Positions 1 to 7,368 of a stretch of 64,000 bases of DNA are shown in pieces. Source of the stretch: G963665815 sp942492065. GTDB taxonomy: Bacteria > Cloacimonadota > Cloacimonadia > Cloacimonadales > JAIOQZ01. How positions within the stretch are numbered: the stretch's first letter is position 1; every line of letters starts with the position of its first letter. The notes below the pieces were generated by a model. That model searched no databases, had not been told where the DNA came from, and saw nothing but the letters and a program-made list of their open reading frames with translations. Location: the NCBI GenBank assembly GCA_942492065.1, contig CALODV010000008.1, forward strand, positions 62,001 through 126,000, read 5' to 3'. The position numbers and the translations under genes were made by a program.

Positions 1-576
1 GTATTCCTGAATCAGTACTTCTGTCAGCTCTGAACCATTATATGTGTATGTCCATAGTTGAGAGTCTACCCAGCCACCATTGATCATATCCGGAACCTGA
101 ACGCTGCATGTGGAAATCCCTTCAGTTACCCAAGTGTAGCTTTCTCGTCCCATAACCATCGGCGTACCAGCCATATCCATTGACATTTCAATATAGGAGA
201 TCTGACCACCTGCCCAGACAACATCATAAACAACGGATATCTGCTGTGTTCCATAATTGTATGACATGGAAACTCTTGTTACGCTGTCTCCACTGTATTC
301 AATGAAAGTGTTGGCTATTGTTGCCCATGTTCCGGTAGAATCAATGTTTTCCTGATGTACAGAAGTGCAGTTAAACATACTGTAAAGCATAGGCATCGTC
401 AGATAATTAGGATAAACTTCATTAACGATCGGATCGAAATAATGTCTTGAATTCTGTAGTGCTGTTCTAGTTAAAGATTCTTTCTGCAAGTTGATTAAAT
501 CATCATAATCAATTTCGAATGATGATAAGCTCATTGCAGCAACAAAAACAAATAAAATAAATAGTAATTTTTTCAT
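1..576 (-). CDS. Secreted protein, C-terminus cut by the window edge
   Basis: An open frame runs from the window edge to an ATG at 574-576 on the minus strand, preceded by an AGGAGGT-type ribosome site. The first residues (MKKLLFILFVFVAAMSLSS) are a typical Sec signal peptide. The rest, about 170 visible residues, is rich in Thr, Ser, Tyr and Asn and reads like an extracellular beta-rich protein (for example YNYGTQQISVVYDVVW). I recognise no named domain. A T9SS sorting tail may lie beyond the edge, as in other large secreted proteins here, but that is inference. The gene is last or alone on its strand, with a terminator of the next gene just upstream. Confidence 0.8.
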   Translation of the reverse strand, partial: MKKLLFILFVFVAAMSLSSFEIDYDDLINLQKESLTRTALQNSRHYFDPIVNEVYPNYLTMPMLYSMFNCTSVHQENIDSTGTWATIANTFIEYSGDSVTRVSMSYNYGTQQISVVYDVVWAGGQISYIEMSMDMAGTPMVMGRESYTWVTEGISTCSVQVPDMINGGWVDSQLWTYTYNGSELTEVLIQEY

Positions 577-675
577 CTTAACCTCCAGATTAATATATAA
601 TTACAGGTAAAATCTAAAAGATATTTCAAATTGTGCAATATAAAAATGTTCAGGAAGTGTTTTTATTCGCAGATA

Positions 676-712
676 CAAAAAAAAGACCTGTCAAATAATT
701 GCAGGCCTTTTG
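676..712 (-). terminator. Rho-independent terminator after the ABC_sub_bind gene
   Basis: AGACCTG (684-690) pairs with CAGGCCT (702-708) with one mismatch and an 11-base loop. Read on the minus strand it is followed by a run of T (676-684), just downstream of the stop at 728. Confidence 0.65.
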
Positions 713-727
713 AGTATAAGTGAGTTA

Positions 728-1681
728 CTACTTAATTATAACAGCATTTTTTAACAGAGCTAAGTCAAATGTAATACCAAGTTTTTCAGCATACTTCATG
801 TTCACATATATTTTTGCCTGAGTATTTTTAGCAATCTCAATATCCTCAGGTTTAGTACCGTTAAGTATTTTGAGAGCTGCCGATGCTGCCCAGGTTCCCT
901 GTTCCTGACTGCTTTTTGCAAAACTGACGAGAGTAAATTCACCCATCCAGTCGTAGATTGAACCGATCGGAACAGAAATATTCTGTTGAAGGAACTCTTT
1001 AGCTTTCTGATCATCCCAGCCTTTAATTCCGGCATTGTTCTCAAATACTATGACATCTACGGATTTCTGCAGGTTCAGCAACTCCTTCTTCCAATCTTCA
1101 AAAGTTTTAACATAGACTACTTCATCGTAATTGATGTTAAGCAGTTTTGTTGAGTTCTCTCCTTCTTTATAAGCAGAAGGAGTATCAGAAGATATAAAGG
1201 CAACTTTATCTCCTTTTGCATATTTTTTCATATTGTTTATTAAGGCATTGTAGAGTCCTACTTCAACCATTCCGGTTGTGTTCTTGTAAGGGAATCCATA
1301 TACTTTTTCATCCCAGTTAACTCCGCAGAAAACAAATGGAATCTCTGAATTCTTATAGTATTCTTTTATAATATATTTACTGGCATTGTCATCCGCAGCA
1401 ATAACAACATCTGGTTTGAAGTTCTCTATAAGCCTTTTTGCTTTGACAGCAGCTTGCTTCTTGAAAGCTTCAGAACCGTTTCTTTTAGTATCCATTCTAT
1501 GAATCTTTAATTCTGCTCCGGAAGGTTCAATGACCATTTTAACTCCCTCAGTAATGCCATCACTCCAGGCATAACCGGCATGATAAGAGTCTATAAACAA
1601 AACCTTTTTTCCTTGTTGAGCAAAAATTAATGAGCTCAATAAAACCAGAATTATTAACATTGAAACTTTAAGATTGTACAT
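728..1681 (-). CDS. ABC transporter substrate-binding protein, ABC_sub_bind family
   Basis: 317 residues with an N-terminal signal peptide (hydrophobic core LIILVLLSSLIFA, residues 8-20). The mature part starts KKVLFIDSYHAGYAWSDGI, then MVIEPSGAELKIHRMDTKRN, and later VVIAADDNASKYI and IPFVFCGVNW. This matches the periplasmic-binding-protein fold of the PF04392 (TrpX-like) group, which binds small ligands in the periplasm. No permease or ATPase gene is adjacent, so it may serve a distant transporter or a sensor. It is flanked by terminators on both sides and looks monocistronic. The ligand cannot be told from sequence. The family call is fairly secure. Confidence 0.8.
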   Translation of the reverse strand: MYNLKVSMLIILVLLSSLIFAQQGKKVLFIDSYHAGYAWSDGITEGVKMVIEPSGAELKIHRMDTKRNGSEAFKKQAAVKAKRLIENFKPDVVIAADDNASKYIIKEYYKNSEIPFVFCGVNWDEKVYGFPYKNTTGMVEVGLYNALINNMKKYAKGDKVAFISSDTPSAYKEGENSTKLLNINYDEVVYVKTFEDWKKELLNLQKSVDVIVFENNAGIKGWDDQKAKEFLQQNISVPIGSIYDWMGEFTLVSFAKSSQEQGTWAASAALKILNGTKPEDIEIAKNTQAKIYVNMKYAEKLGITFDLALLKNAVIIK

Positions 1682-1752
1682 ATATTACTCCTTGTTCTTT
1701 TTACAAAATGTAACGACTTCCTTAACAAATACAAATTTTTTCTACCTGCAAT

Positions 1753-1790
1753 AAATAAAAAAAAGAAAATTCCATATTCGAAATTTTCTT
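1753..1790 (-). terminator. Terminator of the PorV-like gene
   Basis: AAGAAAATT (1763-1771) pairs perfectly with AATTTTCTT (1782-1790) around a 10-base loop. On the minus strand a T-run (1753-1762) follows. It closes the hisK-like/DUF898/PorV-like cluster. Confidence 0.6.
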
Positions 1791-1821
1791 TAATAAAATG
1801 AATTCAGAGATTAGAAGTGAC

Positions 1822-2916
1822 CTATCTCCCTGAAAAGTTGCTGTATATTTTCAATATATTGCAGTTCAGATACATGCTGGACAGCTCATCATTGTGTCCG
1901 GTACAGGAATAATCGTAAGTAAAGGAGAAATAATCTTTAAGACCGATTTTGAATCCCATACCAACTGATTGAGCATTGAAAAGATCATCTTTTTTTCTTT
2001 GTATGAAACTCCATTCTTTATCATCGTAGAATCCGTAGCGCAGGAAAACTGTATCCAGAAATCCTAGTTCCAGCCCGTTTGTGTGAAAATCCTGAACATC
2101 GATTGATCCGTGGTCAAATAAATGCTCAATGGCATGTGCATACATAACAGAAAAGTAATTATCAATGAATGGTGAGAGGAATGTACCTTCAGTGGAGTAG
2201 ATGCTGGCTTTCCCGGAAAAACCCCAGAGCAGACCTCTGATGAATGTATCGCTATCATTTTTGTACTTCATTTCAGTATCAAAAAGGTTAGTATGTGTTA
2301 CCGCCTGAACAAGTTCAATATTCATGTACTTATCATCCTCAAAAGTAAAGGGTCTGATTGTATTAACAATGCCAATATTTGTGAAAAATCCGTCAGCATC
2401 ACCATAAGAATTCTCAAATATACTGAATGTGTTTGACAATCCGATTGCCGCCTCCCATTTATTGCCATAAGGTCTGTAGTCAAAATAGTCAAATGGATTG
2501 AAGGCAACACTGAATGTGTAGTTTTTTTCAGAATTTGAACTTGATTGATAATCACTTCCGTCTACGCTGAAAACATAGCCAAAATCGGCATCAGTGTTTA
2601 TAAATGGTAATGAAAAGCCTATACCATTTTTGTAATATGATATAGTTGACTCGTAAAAGTCATAATTATCAGAAATTTTTTCTAACCACATATCTTGCAT
2701 GAACCCAATTGAAAAATCATAATTACTGAAACCCAATAGGGCTGGATTAGCACGTAATGAGTTTGGATTCTGATCCCATATCAGTGACGGATTATGAATG
2801 TTTCCAAAACTTCTGCTGTATGCATTAGGTACTAAATAGACATTCCCTGCGTATTGTGCTGTCAAGGTCGCTGTCATTACCAGTAAGAGAATAATAATAA
2901 TCTTTACTTTTAGCAT
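1822..2916 (-). CDS. Outer-membrane PorV/PorQ-like beta-barrel protein
   Basis: 364 residues with a signal peptide (residues 1-20, ending TLTAQYAG). The mature N-terminus contains SFGNIHNPSLIWDQNPNS and RANPALLGFSNYDFSIGF, an NPA-type motif near the N-terminus as in the PorV/PorQ (UPF0164-like) barrels of the FCB group. Alternating hydrophobic/aromatic strands follow (FSVAFNPFDYFDYRPYGNKWEAAIG) to the end. PorV proteins are outer-membrane shuttle components for T9SS cargo, and T9SS cargo is abundant in this window, but a role in that system is inference. It lies 37 bp downstream of the second DUF898 gene and may share its transcript. Confidence 0.6.
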   Translation of the reverse strand: MLKVKIIIILLLVMTATLTAQYAGNVYLVPNAYSRSFGNIHNPSLIWDQNPNSLRANPALLGFSNYDFSIGFMQDMWLEKISDNYDFYESTISYYKNGIGFSLPFINTDADFGYVFSVDGSDYQSSSNSEKNYTFSVAFNPFDYFDYRPYGNKWEAAIGLSNTFSIFENSYGDADGFFTNIGIVNTIRPFTFEDDKYMNIELVQAVTHTNLFDTEMKYKNDSDTFIRGLLWGFSGKASIYSTEGTFLSPFIDNYFSVMYAHAIEHLFDHGSIDVQDFHTNGLELGFLDTVFLRYGFYDDKEWSFIQRKKDDLFNAQSVGMGFKIGLKDYFSFTYDYSCTGHNDELSSMYLNCNILKIYSNFSGR

Positions 2917-2953
2917 TTTTTACCTCCTGAATTATATGCAAAACATTAGTGCT

Positions 2954-4144
2954 TTATTCAATGGTGTCAAGATATTCATTTTCATTGCTGTTATTTTTGT
3001 TGTCTTCAACCTTGTTTTCAGTATTTTGTTCATCAATAGATACTGCATTCAGGACAGCATTGTCAGTGTGTTTTGCCGGAAAAGTATTAAGTGGGGCAGA
3101 TGTCTGTGCTTTTTCAGCCACTATATTGCTGAAATACCATTTAAATACTTTTTCAATAGCAAACGGTGAGTAGATCCCAACAGTAACTATCGATAAAAGA
3201 GTTTCTTTCAGAACAAGTTTATAAGATTCACTGTTGTTGCCTTCGAACCGGAGTTCAATCTTGGCTGCTCCACTATGGATATTGAGTTTTGGCAACAGCT
3301 GTTCGGATATATTAAACAGGGCTTTAGGATAATAGATACCCAGAGTAAGTGCACCAAGTGTGAACTCACCTGCAAAACGGAGATATTCTTTGAGTTCAAG
3401 GTCATTAAAATTAATATCATAGTCTTTATATTTCAGATTGATAATCCAGTCTGCGAAGAGGAGCAGCATTATTAATCCAATAAAAGCTGATAGAGCGTAA
3501 AAAATTATGTATATTGGTATTGGATAGACTGAAGACGTTGTAAAAGAAGCACCAGATAACAACATGAAGGGAACTATAATTATCATAGAAAGCAGATAGA
3601 GACCAAAAAACTTCAAGTATACAATAAACAGTCCCTTGGATGTCCCTTGGAATGCAAAAGCTGATTCATCATATCCGATACATCTGAAAATGTATTTTAC
3701 CAGCATTTTTGTGTTAAGCAGAAGGAGATAAGCCCAGAGAAATGGTAGGATAATAATTAAATATGGAACTGAAATCCCTGCAAATGCAAATGCCAGGATA
3801 TAAATTCCAAGCGTGTACACTGAATACAAGCCCCAGTATCCCAGAACATTCCAGGCTGAGAACACAGCCTTGAACGAGATATCTCCAAGTTGAATGCTGT
3901 TTATGATTTTTCTAACTAGTAGAAGTCCGATAATATGGATAATTACGGTTGCAACCATAATGAATAGTCCACTGAGTACTACTTCTGAATATGCCTCTGA
4001 CATGCTACCCATAGTTTGAATATTTGCAGTGTCCCAGAAATTTTTGAATGAAACAAAAACTATCAGCAGATTAATTATCAGTAAAGGGTACCAATAGATT
4101 GCCGCCTGTTCCCATTTCAGATTGAAATCGAATCTTTTTGTCAT
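2954..4144 (-). CDS. DUF898 (YjgN-like) multi-pass membrane protein, second copy
   Basis: 396 residues, largely hydrophobic, with about eight membrane segments and a charged, Asn-rich C-terminal tail. Two copies of the family hallmark are visible: FTLGALTLGIYYPKALFNI (about residue 262) and LLSIVTVGIYSPFAIEKVF (about 320). DUF898 proteins are inner-membrane proteins of unknown function. The N-terminus MTKRFDFNLKW is almost the same as that of the gene just upstream (MTKRFDFTLNW), so the two are tandem paralogues. The ATG overlaps the upstream stop by four bases (ATGA), which indicates translational coupling. A weak ribosome site is then not a problem. Function is unknown. Confidence 0.7.
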   Translation of the reverse strand: MTKRFDFNLKWEQAAIYWYPLLIINLLIVFVSFKNFWDTANIQTMGSMSEAYSEVVLSGLFIMVATVIIHIIGLLLVRKIINSIQLGDISFKAVFSAWNVLGYWGLYSVYTLGIYILAFAFAGISVPYLIIILPFLWAYLLLLNTKMLVKYIFRCIGYDESAFAFQGTSKGLFIVYLKFFGLYLLSMIIIVPFMLLSGASFTTSSVYPIPIYIIFYALSAFIGLIMLLLFADWIINLKYKDYDINFNDLELKEYLRFAGEFTLGALTLGIYYPKALFNISEQLLPKLNIHSGAAKIELRFEGNNSESYKLVLKETLLSIVTVGIYSPFAIEKVFKWYFSNIVAEKAQTSAPLNTFPAKHTDNAVLNAVSIDEQNTENKVEDNKNNSNENEYLDTIE

Positions 4145-5244
4145 ATTTCCTCCGAATTCGGTATATTTGTATGTTGTTGTTCTATTTCTGTTTCATGTTC
4201 AACGATTCTTTCCTGAAGTGTGATATTCTGAAGTATGTATTTAAGGGATACCTGTATAGCAAAAGGTGTGTATATTCCCAATGTAATTACCTGAAAGAGA
4301 TATTGTTTAAGCAGTAGAGCATAACCTTCGGAGTTGTGACCTGTAAACTGCAGGGAAAATTCTTTATCTTCACTGCTTATTCTTATTTCAGGAAGGAACC
4401 TTTCTAATATTTTAAGCAGGGCTTTGGGGAAGTATAATCCTATAGTTATAAAACCAAGAAACGCATGATTTCCATAGTATGTGCAATCTGAGGCTTTGAG
4501 TTTCCTGAATCCAATATTGTAGTTTTTAAATTTAAATTGAACAACCCAGTATATCACAACAGCCTGAAAAATCATTCCGAAATAAAACCCAAAGATAAGC
4601 ATGATAATTGGAATAACAATGCTGGATAATATAACAGAATTTTCACCAGAGAAAGCTGAGAATATGGATATCACTATACCAATAGCGATGCATATCAATA
4701 TGAACAATCCAACTAATTTAATAAATGACCATATTAAATTACCAGCATTTCCACTGAATGATAGGTGTTCATTATAAACTGATGTGTTGATGGCGATATA
4801 GTCCATAACCTTCTTAAAGAAAAAAGAGTAAACTATAGATATTATGAGTACGTAAAGTATAATATATATTCCAAGCATATTTGAATTGCTTGACTGAACG
4901 AAAATAGGAGGTACACCTGATATCAAGGTCACAAAAATGAAATACGGCACAATTGCACTCAGAGAGAACTCCATTTTCACCATAGTATTCTCAATTCTAA
5001 CTCTGTTAAATGCTTTCTTGATTATCATTGTTGTGAGAAACCAGGTGGAGGCAGTATAGATTGTGTTATAGATAATCATAAACATATCTAAGTTTGAGGG
5101 CTGAACATTCTGGAGCACCTGATTGTAAACGAACATGGTTCTCCAAACGAGCCAACCTATATTGATATAAATCAAGAGTAGCCACACATAATATGGTTTT
5201 GCTATTTCTTTCCAGTTTAATGTGAAATCGAATCTTTTTGTCAC
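4141..5244 (-). CDS. DUF898 (YjgN-like) multi-pass membrane protein, first copy, GTG start in a poly-G tract
   Basis: 367 residues, multi-pass membrane protein with the repeated DUF898 hallmark: FLGFITIGLYFPKALLKIL and YLFQVITLGIYTPFAIQVSL in the C-terminal third. The start is GTG at 5244 and is supported by the near-identical N-terminus of the downstream paralogue (T-K-R-F-D-F). The G of GTG is the last base of an 11-base G run that begins in the TAG stop of the upstream PHP phosphatase. The G run thus fills the place where a Shine-Dalgarno site should be, and its length would set the spacing. Its role is unknown. It is coupled to the second copy by an ATGA overlap. Confidence 0.7.
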   Translation of the reverse strand: MTKRFDFTLNWKEIAKPYYVWLLLIYINIGWLVWRTMFVYNQVLQNVQPSNLDMFMIIYNTIYTASTWFLTTMIIKKAFNRVRIENTMVKMEFSLSAIVPYFIFVTLISGVPPIFVQSSNSNMLGIYIILYVLIISIVYSFFFKKVMDYIAINTSVYNEHLSFSGNAGNLIWSFIKLVGLFILICIAIGIVISIFSAFSGENSVILSSIVIPIIMLIFGFYFGMIFQAVVIYWVVQFKFKNYNIGFRKLKASDCTYYGNHAFLGFITIGLYFPKALLKILERFLPEIRISSEDKEFSLQFTGHNSEGYALLLKQYLFQVITLGIYTPFAIQVSLKYILQNITLQERIVEHETEIEQQHTNIPNSEEI

Positions 5245-5254
5245 CCCCCCCCCC
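5244..5254 (-). repeat. 11-base poly-G (minus strand) tract across a stop/start junction
   Basis: Eleven consecutive C on the plus strand (G on the minus strand) join the TAG stop codon of the PHP-phosphatase gene to the GTG start of the first DUF898 gene. The tract lies where slippage would alter the spacing or strength of the translation start without changing either reading frame. Confidence 0.9.
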
Positions 5255-6042
5255 TATATTTTCCTGAATGACCAGTTATTATTGTCTTTCACTGCAATCT
5301 CAGAGACACTGCAGTCTTTCAGAATGTTAATTGCCTTTTTGTACACTTTATCAAAATCGTTTACTGTGTGTGAGTCGCTTCCCAGAGTCAGCAGTTTACC
5401 GCCTTTTTTCAAATACATTAGTATTACTTGTGGATCAGGTATAAGTGACTCAATTGTATTCCTGAGTCCCGAAGTGTTTACTTCCAGAGCTGTATCGGTT
5501 TTAATCAGTAGCTCTATGATCTTTTCAAGGTGAGTTTTACTACAGGACAGATCCGGCCAGTTCTCCAAAAATCGTGCATAAATGCCAAGATGTCCCAGTA
5601 TATCGACTTTAACTGACTCCAGAAGATATATATTCTCCTCATAATAGAGTTTCACTTCTTTATCAGTAAGTTTGAACTTTAGTGGAACAGAAACGTTGTA
5701 GCCGCCCGGCATAGCATGGATTGACCCGATTTTTATATCCGGTGGATACTTGCTGATTATACTGTCAGCAAAGGTCTGATTTCTGTGATACTCACCAATT
5801 TCCAAACCATATTTTAGCTTTATTGCCGGATACTTCAGCTGCAGTTTATTGATATCTCTGACGAGTAATCTCAGAGGCGGTACTCCATAGTCAGCAATCT
5901 CCTGCGGATCACTCTCAAAATGCTCGGTGAAAGCCAGCTCTTCATAACCAAGCTCAACAGCTTTCTTCACATAGTTAGCCATTTTTTCGCTGCTGTCACC
6001 ACTATAATCTGTATGTATATGATAATCTATTTGTCTTTGCAT
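5254..6042 (-). CDS. PHP-family histidinol-phosphatase-like phosphoesterase
   Basis: 262 residues, close to the usual length of HisJ/HisK-type PHP phosphatases. The metal-binding motifs of the PHP fold are present: DYHIHTDYSGD at the N-terminus (residues 6-16), AFTEHFESDP (about 37), the EIGEY region (about 102), IGSIHAMPGG (about 127), LGHLGIY (about 170) and TLGSDSHTV (about 220). The family hydrolyses L-histidinol phosphate in histidine synthesis. No other his gene is in the window, so a different phosphoester substrate is possible. The gene is divergent from fdhD and is followed directly by the DUF898 pair. Confidence 0.75.
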   Translation of the reverse strand: MQRQIDYHIHTDYSGDSSEKMANYVKKAVELGYEELAFTEHFESDPQEIADYGVPPLRLLVRDINKLQLKYPAIKLKYGLEIGEYHRNQTFADSIISKYPPDIKIGSIHAMPGGYNVSVPLKFKLTDKEVKLYYEENIYLLESVKVDILGHLGIYARFLENWPDLSCSKTHLEKIIELLIKTDTALEVNTSGLRNTIESLIPDPQVILMYLKKGGKLLTLGSDSHTVNDFDKVYKKAINILKDCSVSEIAVKDNNNWSFRKI

Positions 6043-6115
6043 AAAAAACCTTAGTATGTTTATTAATATTCTCTTTACAAACTTTTTAGAAAATCAACTG
6101 TTTAGCAAGGTTTTT

Positions 6116-6787
6116 ATGGAAAACAGAATAAAAAAAATATCAATCAACCGTTTTAAAAACGGAGCAGTATCCGAAATATCGGATAATGTAATTGTTGAAG
6201 AACAACTGTTTCTTTACAGAAACGGGCAACTCATTGCAGAGTTCCATTGTTGTGACTCAGATATTCAGGAGCTTGTTGCCGGTTATCTGATCTGTAACGC
6301 AATTGTTTGTTACAATGAATTATATGTTGTTAAAAGCGATTCAGGAAAAGAATTGTTAAAAGACTATATAACTATTGAGAGCAGCAGCAAAGATGAAACC
6401 GGGAAAGTGAGAATTACTCATGCTGAAGCCCTGGATGCTGTCAGTAATTTTACACAGATGTCTGAGCTTTTCAGGGTTACAGGAGCAGTTCACAGCTCTG
6501 CAGTTTTTTATAATGGAGTCATCTCCTGTTTTGCTGAGGATATCAGCAGAACCCATGCTATAGAAAAAACAATCGGAAAAGTATATGTAAACGGGATCAG
6601 ATTATCTGAATGCGCATTAATCTGCAGCTGCCGTGTTAACAGGAAAATAGCTGTGATGGCAAGAAATTCCGGAATTGGCTGCATAGTTTCCAGATCGGCT
6701 GTAAGTGATAAAGCAATTGAGATATGCAGTGAAAATGGAGTTCAGCTGATTGGTTTTGCTCGCGGGGAAGTTTGTAATATCTATTGA
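6116..6787 (+). CDS. fdhD: FdhD-like formate dehydrogenase accessory protein
   Basis: 223 residues from the ATG at 6116 (MENRIKKISINRF), which has an AAGG site five bases upstream. An in-frame ATG at 6056 adds 20 residues of little likeness to the family and sits 13 bases from the divergent hisK-like start, so I prefer 6116. FdhD signatures are VTGAVHSSAVFYNG (about 118), AEDISRTHAIEKTIG (about 138) and the C-terminal VQLIGFARGEVCNIY. FdhD carries sulfur from IscS to the molybdenum cofactor of formate dehydrogenase. The usual CGxCG loop is replaced by SSSKDETG here, so the sulfur-relay cysteines seem to be absent. Adjacent mobA and selB support the FDH context. Confidence 0.8.
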   Translation: MENRIKKISINRFKNGAVSEISDNVIVEEQLFLYRNGQLIAEFHCCDSDIQELVAGYLICNAIVCYNELYVVKSDSGKELLKDYITIESSSKDETGKVRITHAEALDAVSNFTQMSELFRVTGAVHSSAVFYNGVISCFAEDISRTHAIEKTIGKVYVNGIRLSECALICSCRVNRKIAVMARNSGIGCIVSRSAVSDKAIEICSENGVQLIGFARGEVCNIY

Positions 6788-7368
6788 TCGTAGCTGTAAT
6801 ACAGCAGGCTTCTGTAATCTTCATGGGTGTTGATGTTTCGGAAAGCAGGATCGTTAGCAGAAGTTTCGTAATAGCAGACATTTACCAGGTCCAGGAATTT
6901 ATGGATAGCATATTCGCCATTATTTATCTGATCTTCAATCACGGATAAGCATTTCTTCGAATAGATTGCGTGTAGAGGCTCAATCCCTATTTCGTGTTTT
7001 GGCATGAGAACGTCGCAATTGGAATCATTATACTCTTTCAACATAGACTCAACTTTTTCCAGAGTGATGAAGGGCATATCGCAGGCAAAGCAGAATACTG
7101 ATTCATTTGCTGCATAGTGCAGAGCTCCCAGAATCCCGCCAATAGGCCCGGCAAAGTCTATAGGATCATTATACACTGGATAGTTTGTCTGATATGGAAG
7201 TGAGCCTATAACGAATACATCATCTATTATTTTTTTAGTGGTTTTCAGGATTTTCTCGATAATGAATTCATTGTTTACTTTGAGGTAAACCTTGTTGTAT
7301 GGAAATCTTGTGCTTAATCCCCCTGCAAGTACACATGCAGATACATTTGAGTATGCATCACTTTTCAT
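6781..7368 (-). CDS. mobA: Molybdenum cofactor guanylyltransferase MobA
   Basis: 195 residues, normal for MobA, which joins GMP to molybdopterin to form the dinucleotide cofactor. Seen are the nucleotide-binding start CVLAGGLSTRFPYNK (about residue 11), the PIDFAGPIGGILGAL segment (about 68), and the metal-binding FACDMPFIT (about 92). In the first loop the normally conserved Gly after Arg (LAGGxSxRxGxxK) is replaced by Phe-Pro. It overlaps selB by 11 bp upstream and meets fdhD tail to tail with a 7-bp overlap. The three genes form an FDH-maturation group. Confidence 0.85.
   Translation of the reverse strand: MKSDAYSNVSACVLAGGLSTRFPYNKVYLKVNNEFIIEKILKTTKKIIDDVFVIGSLPYQTNYPVYNDPIDFAGPIGGILGALHYAANESVFCFACDMPFITLEKVESMLKEYNDSNCDVLMPKHEIGIEPLHAIYSKKCLSVIEDQINNGEYAIHKFLDLVNVCYYETSANDPAFRNINTHEDYRSLLYYSYDQ

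Noticed and set aside
728..1681. Sensor-type reading of the ABC_sub_bind protein as part of a two-component system.
   Set aside because: No kinase or regulator gene is adjacent; only the binding-protein family can be supported.
6056..6115. Longer FdhD start at the ATG at 6056.
   Set aside because: The added 20 residues are hydrophobic and unlike the family, there is no ribosome site, and it would nearly abut the divergent hisK-like start.
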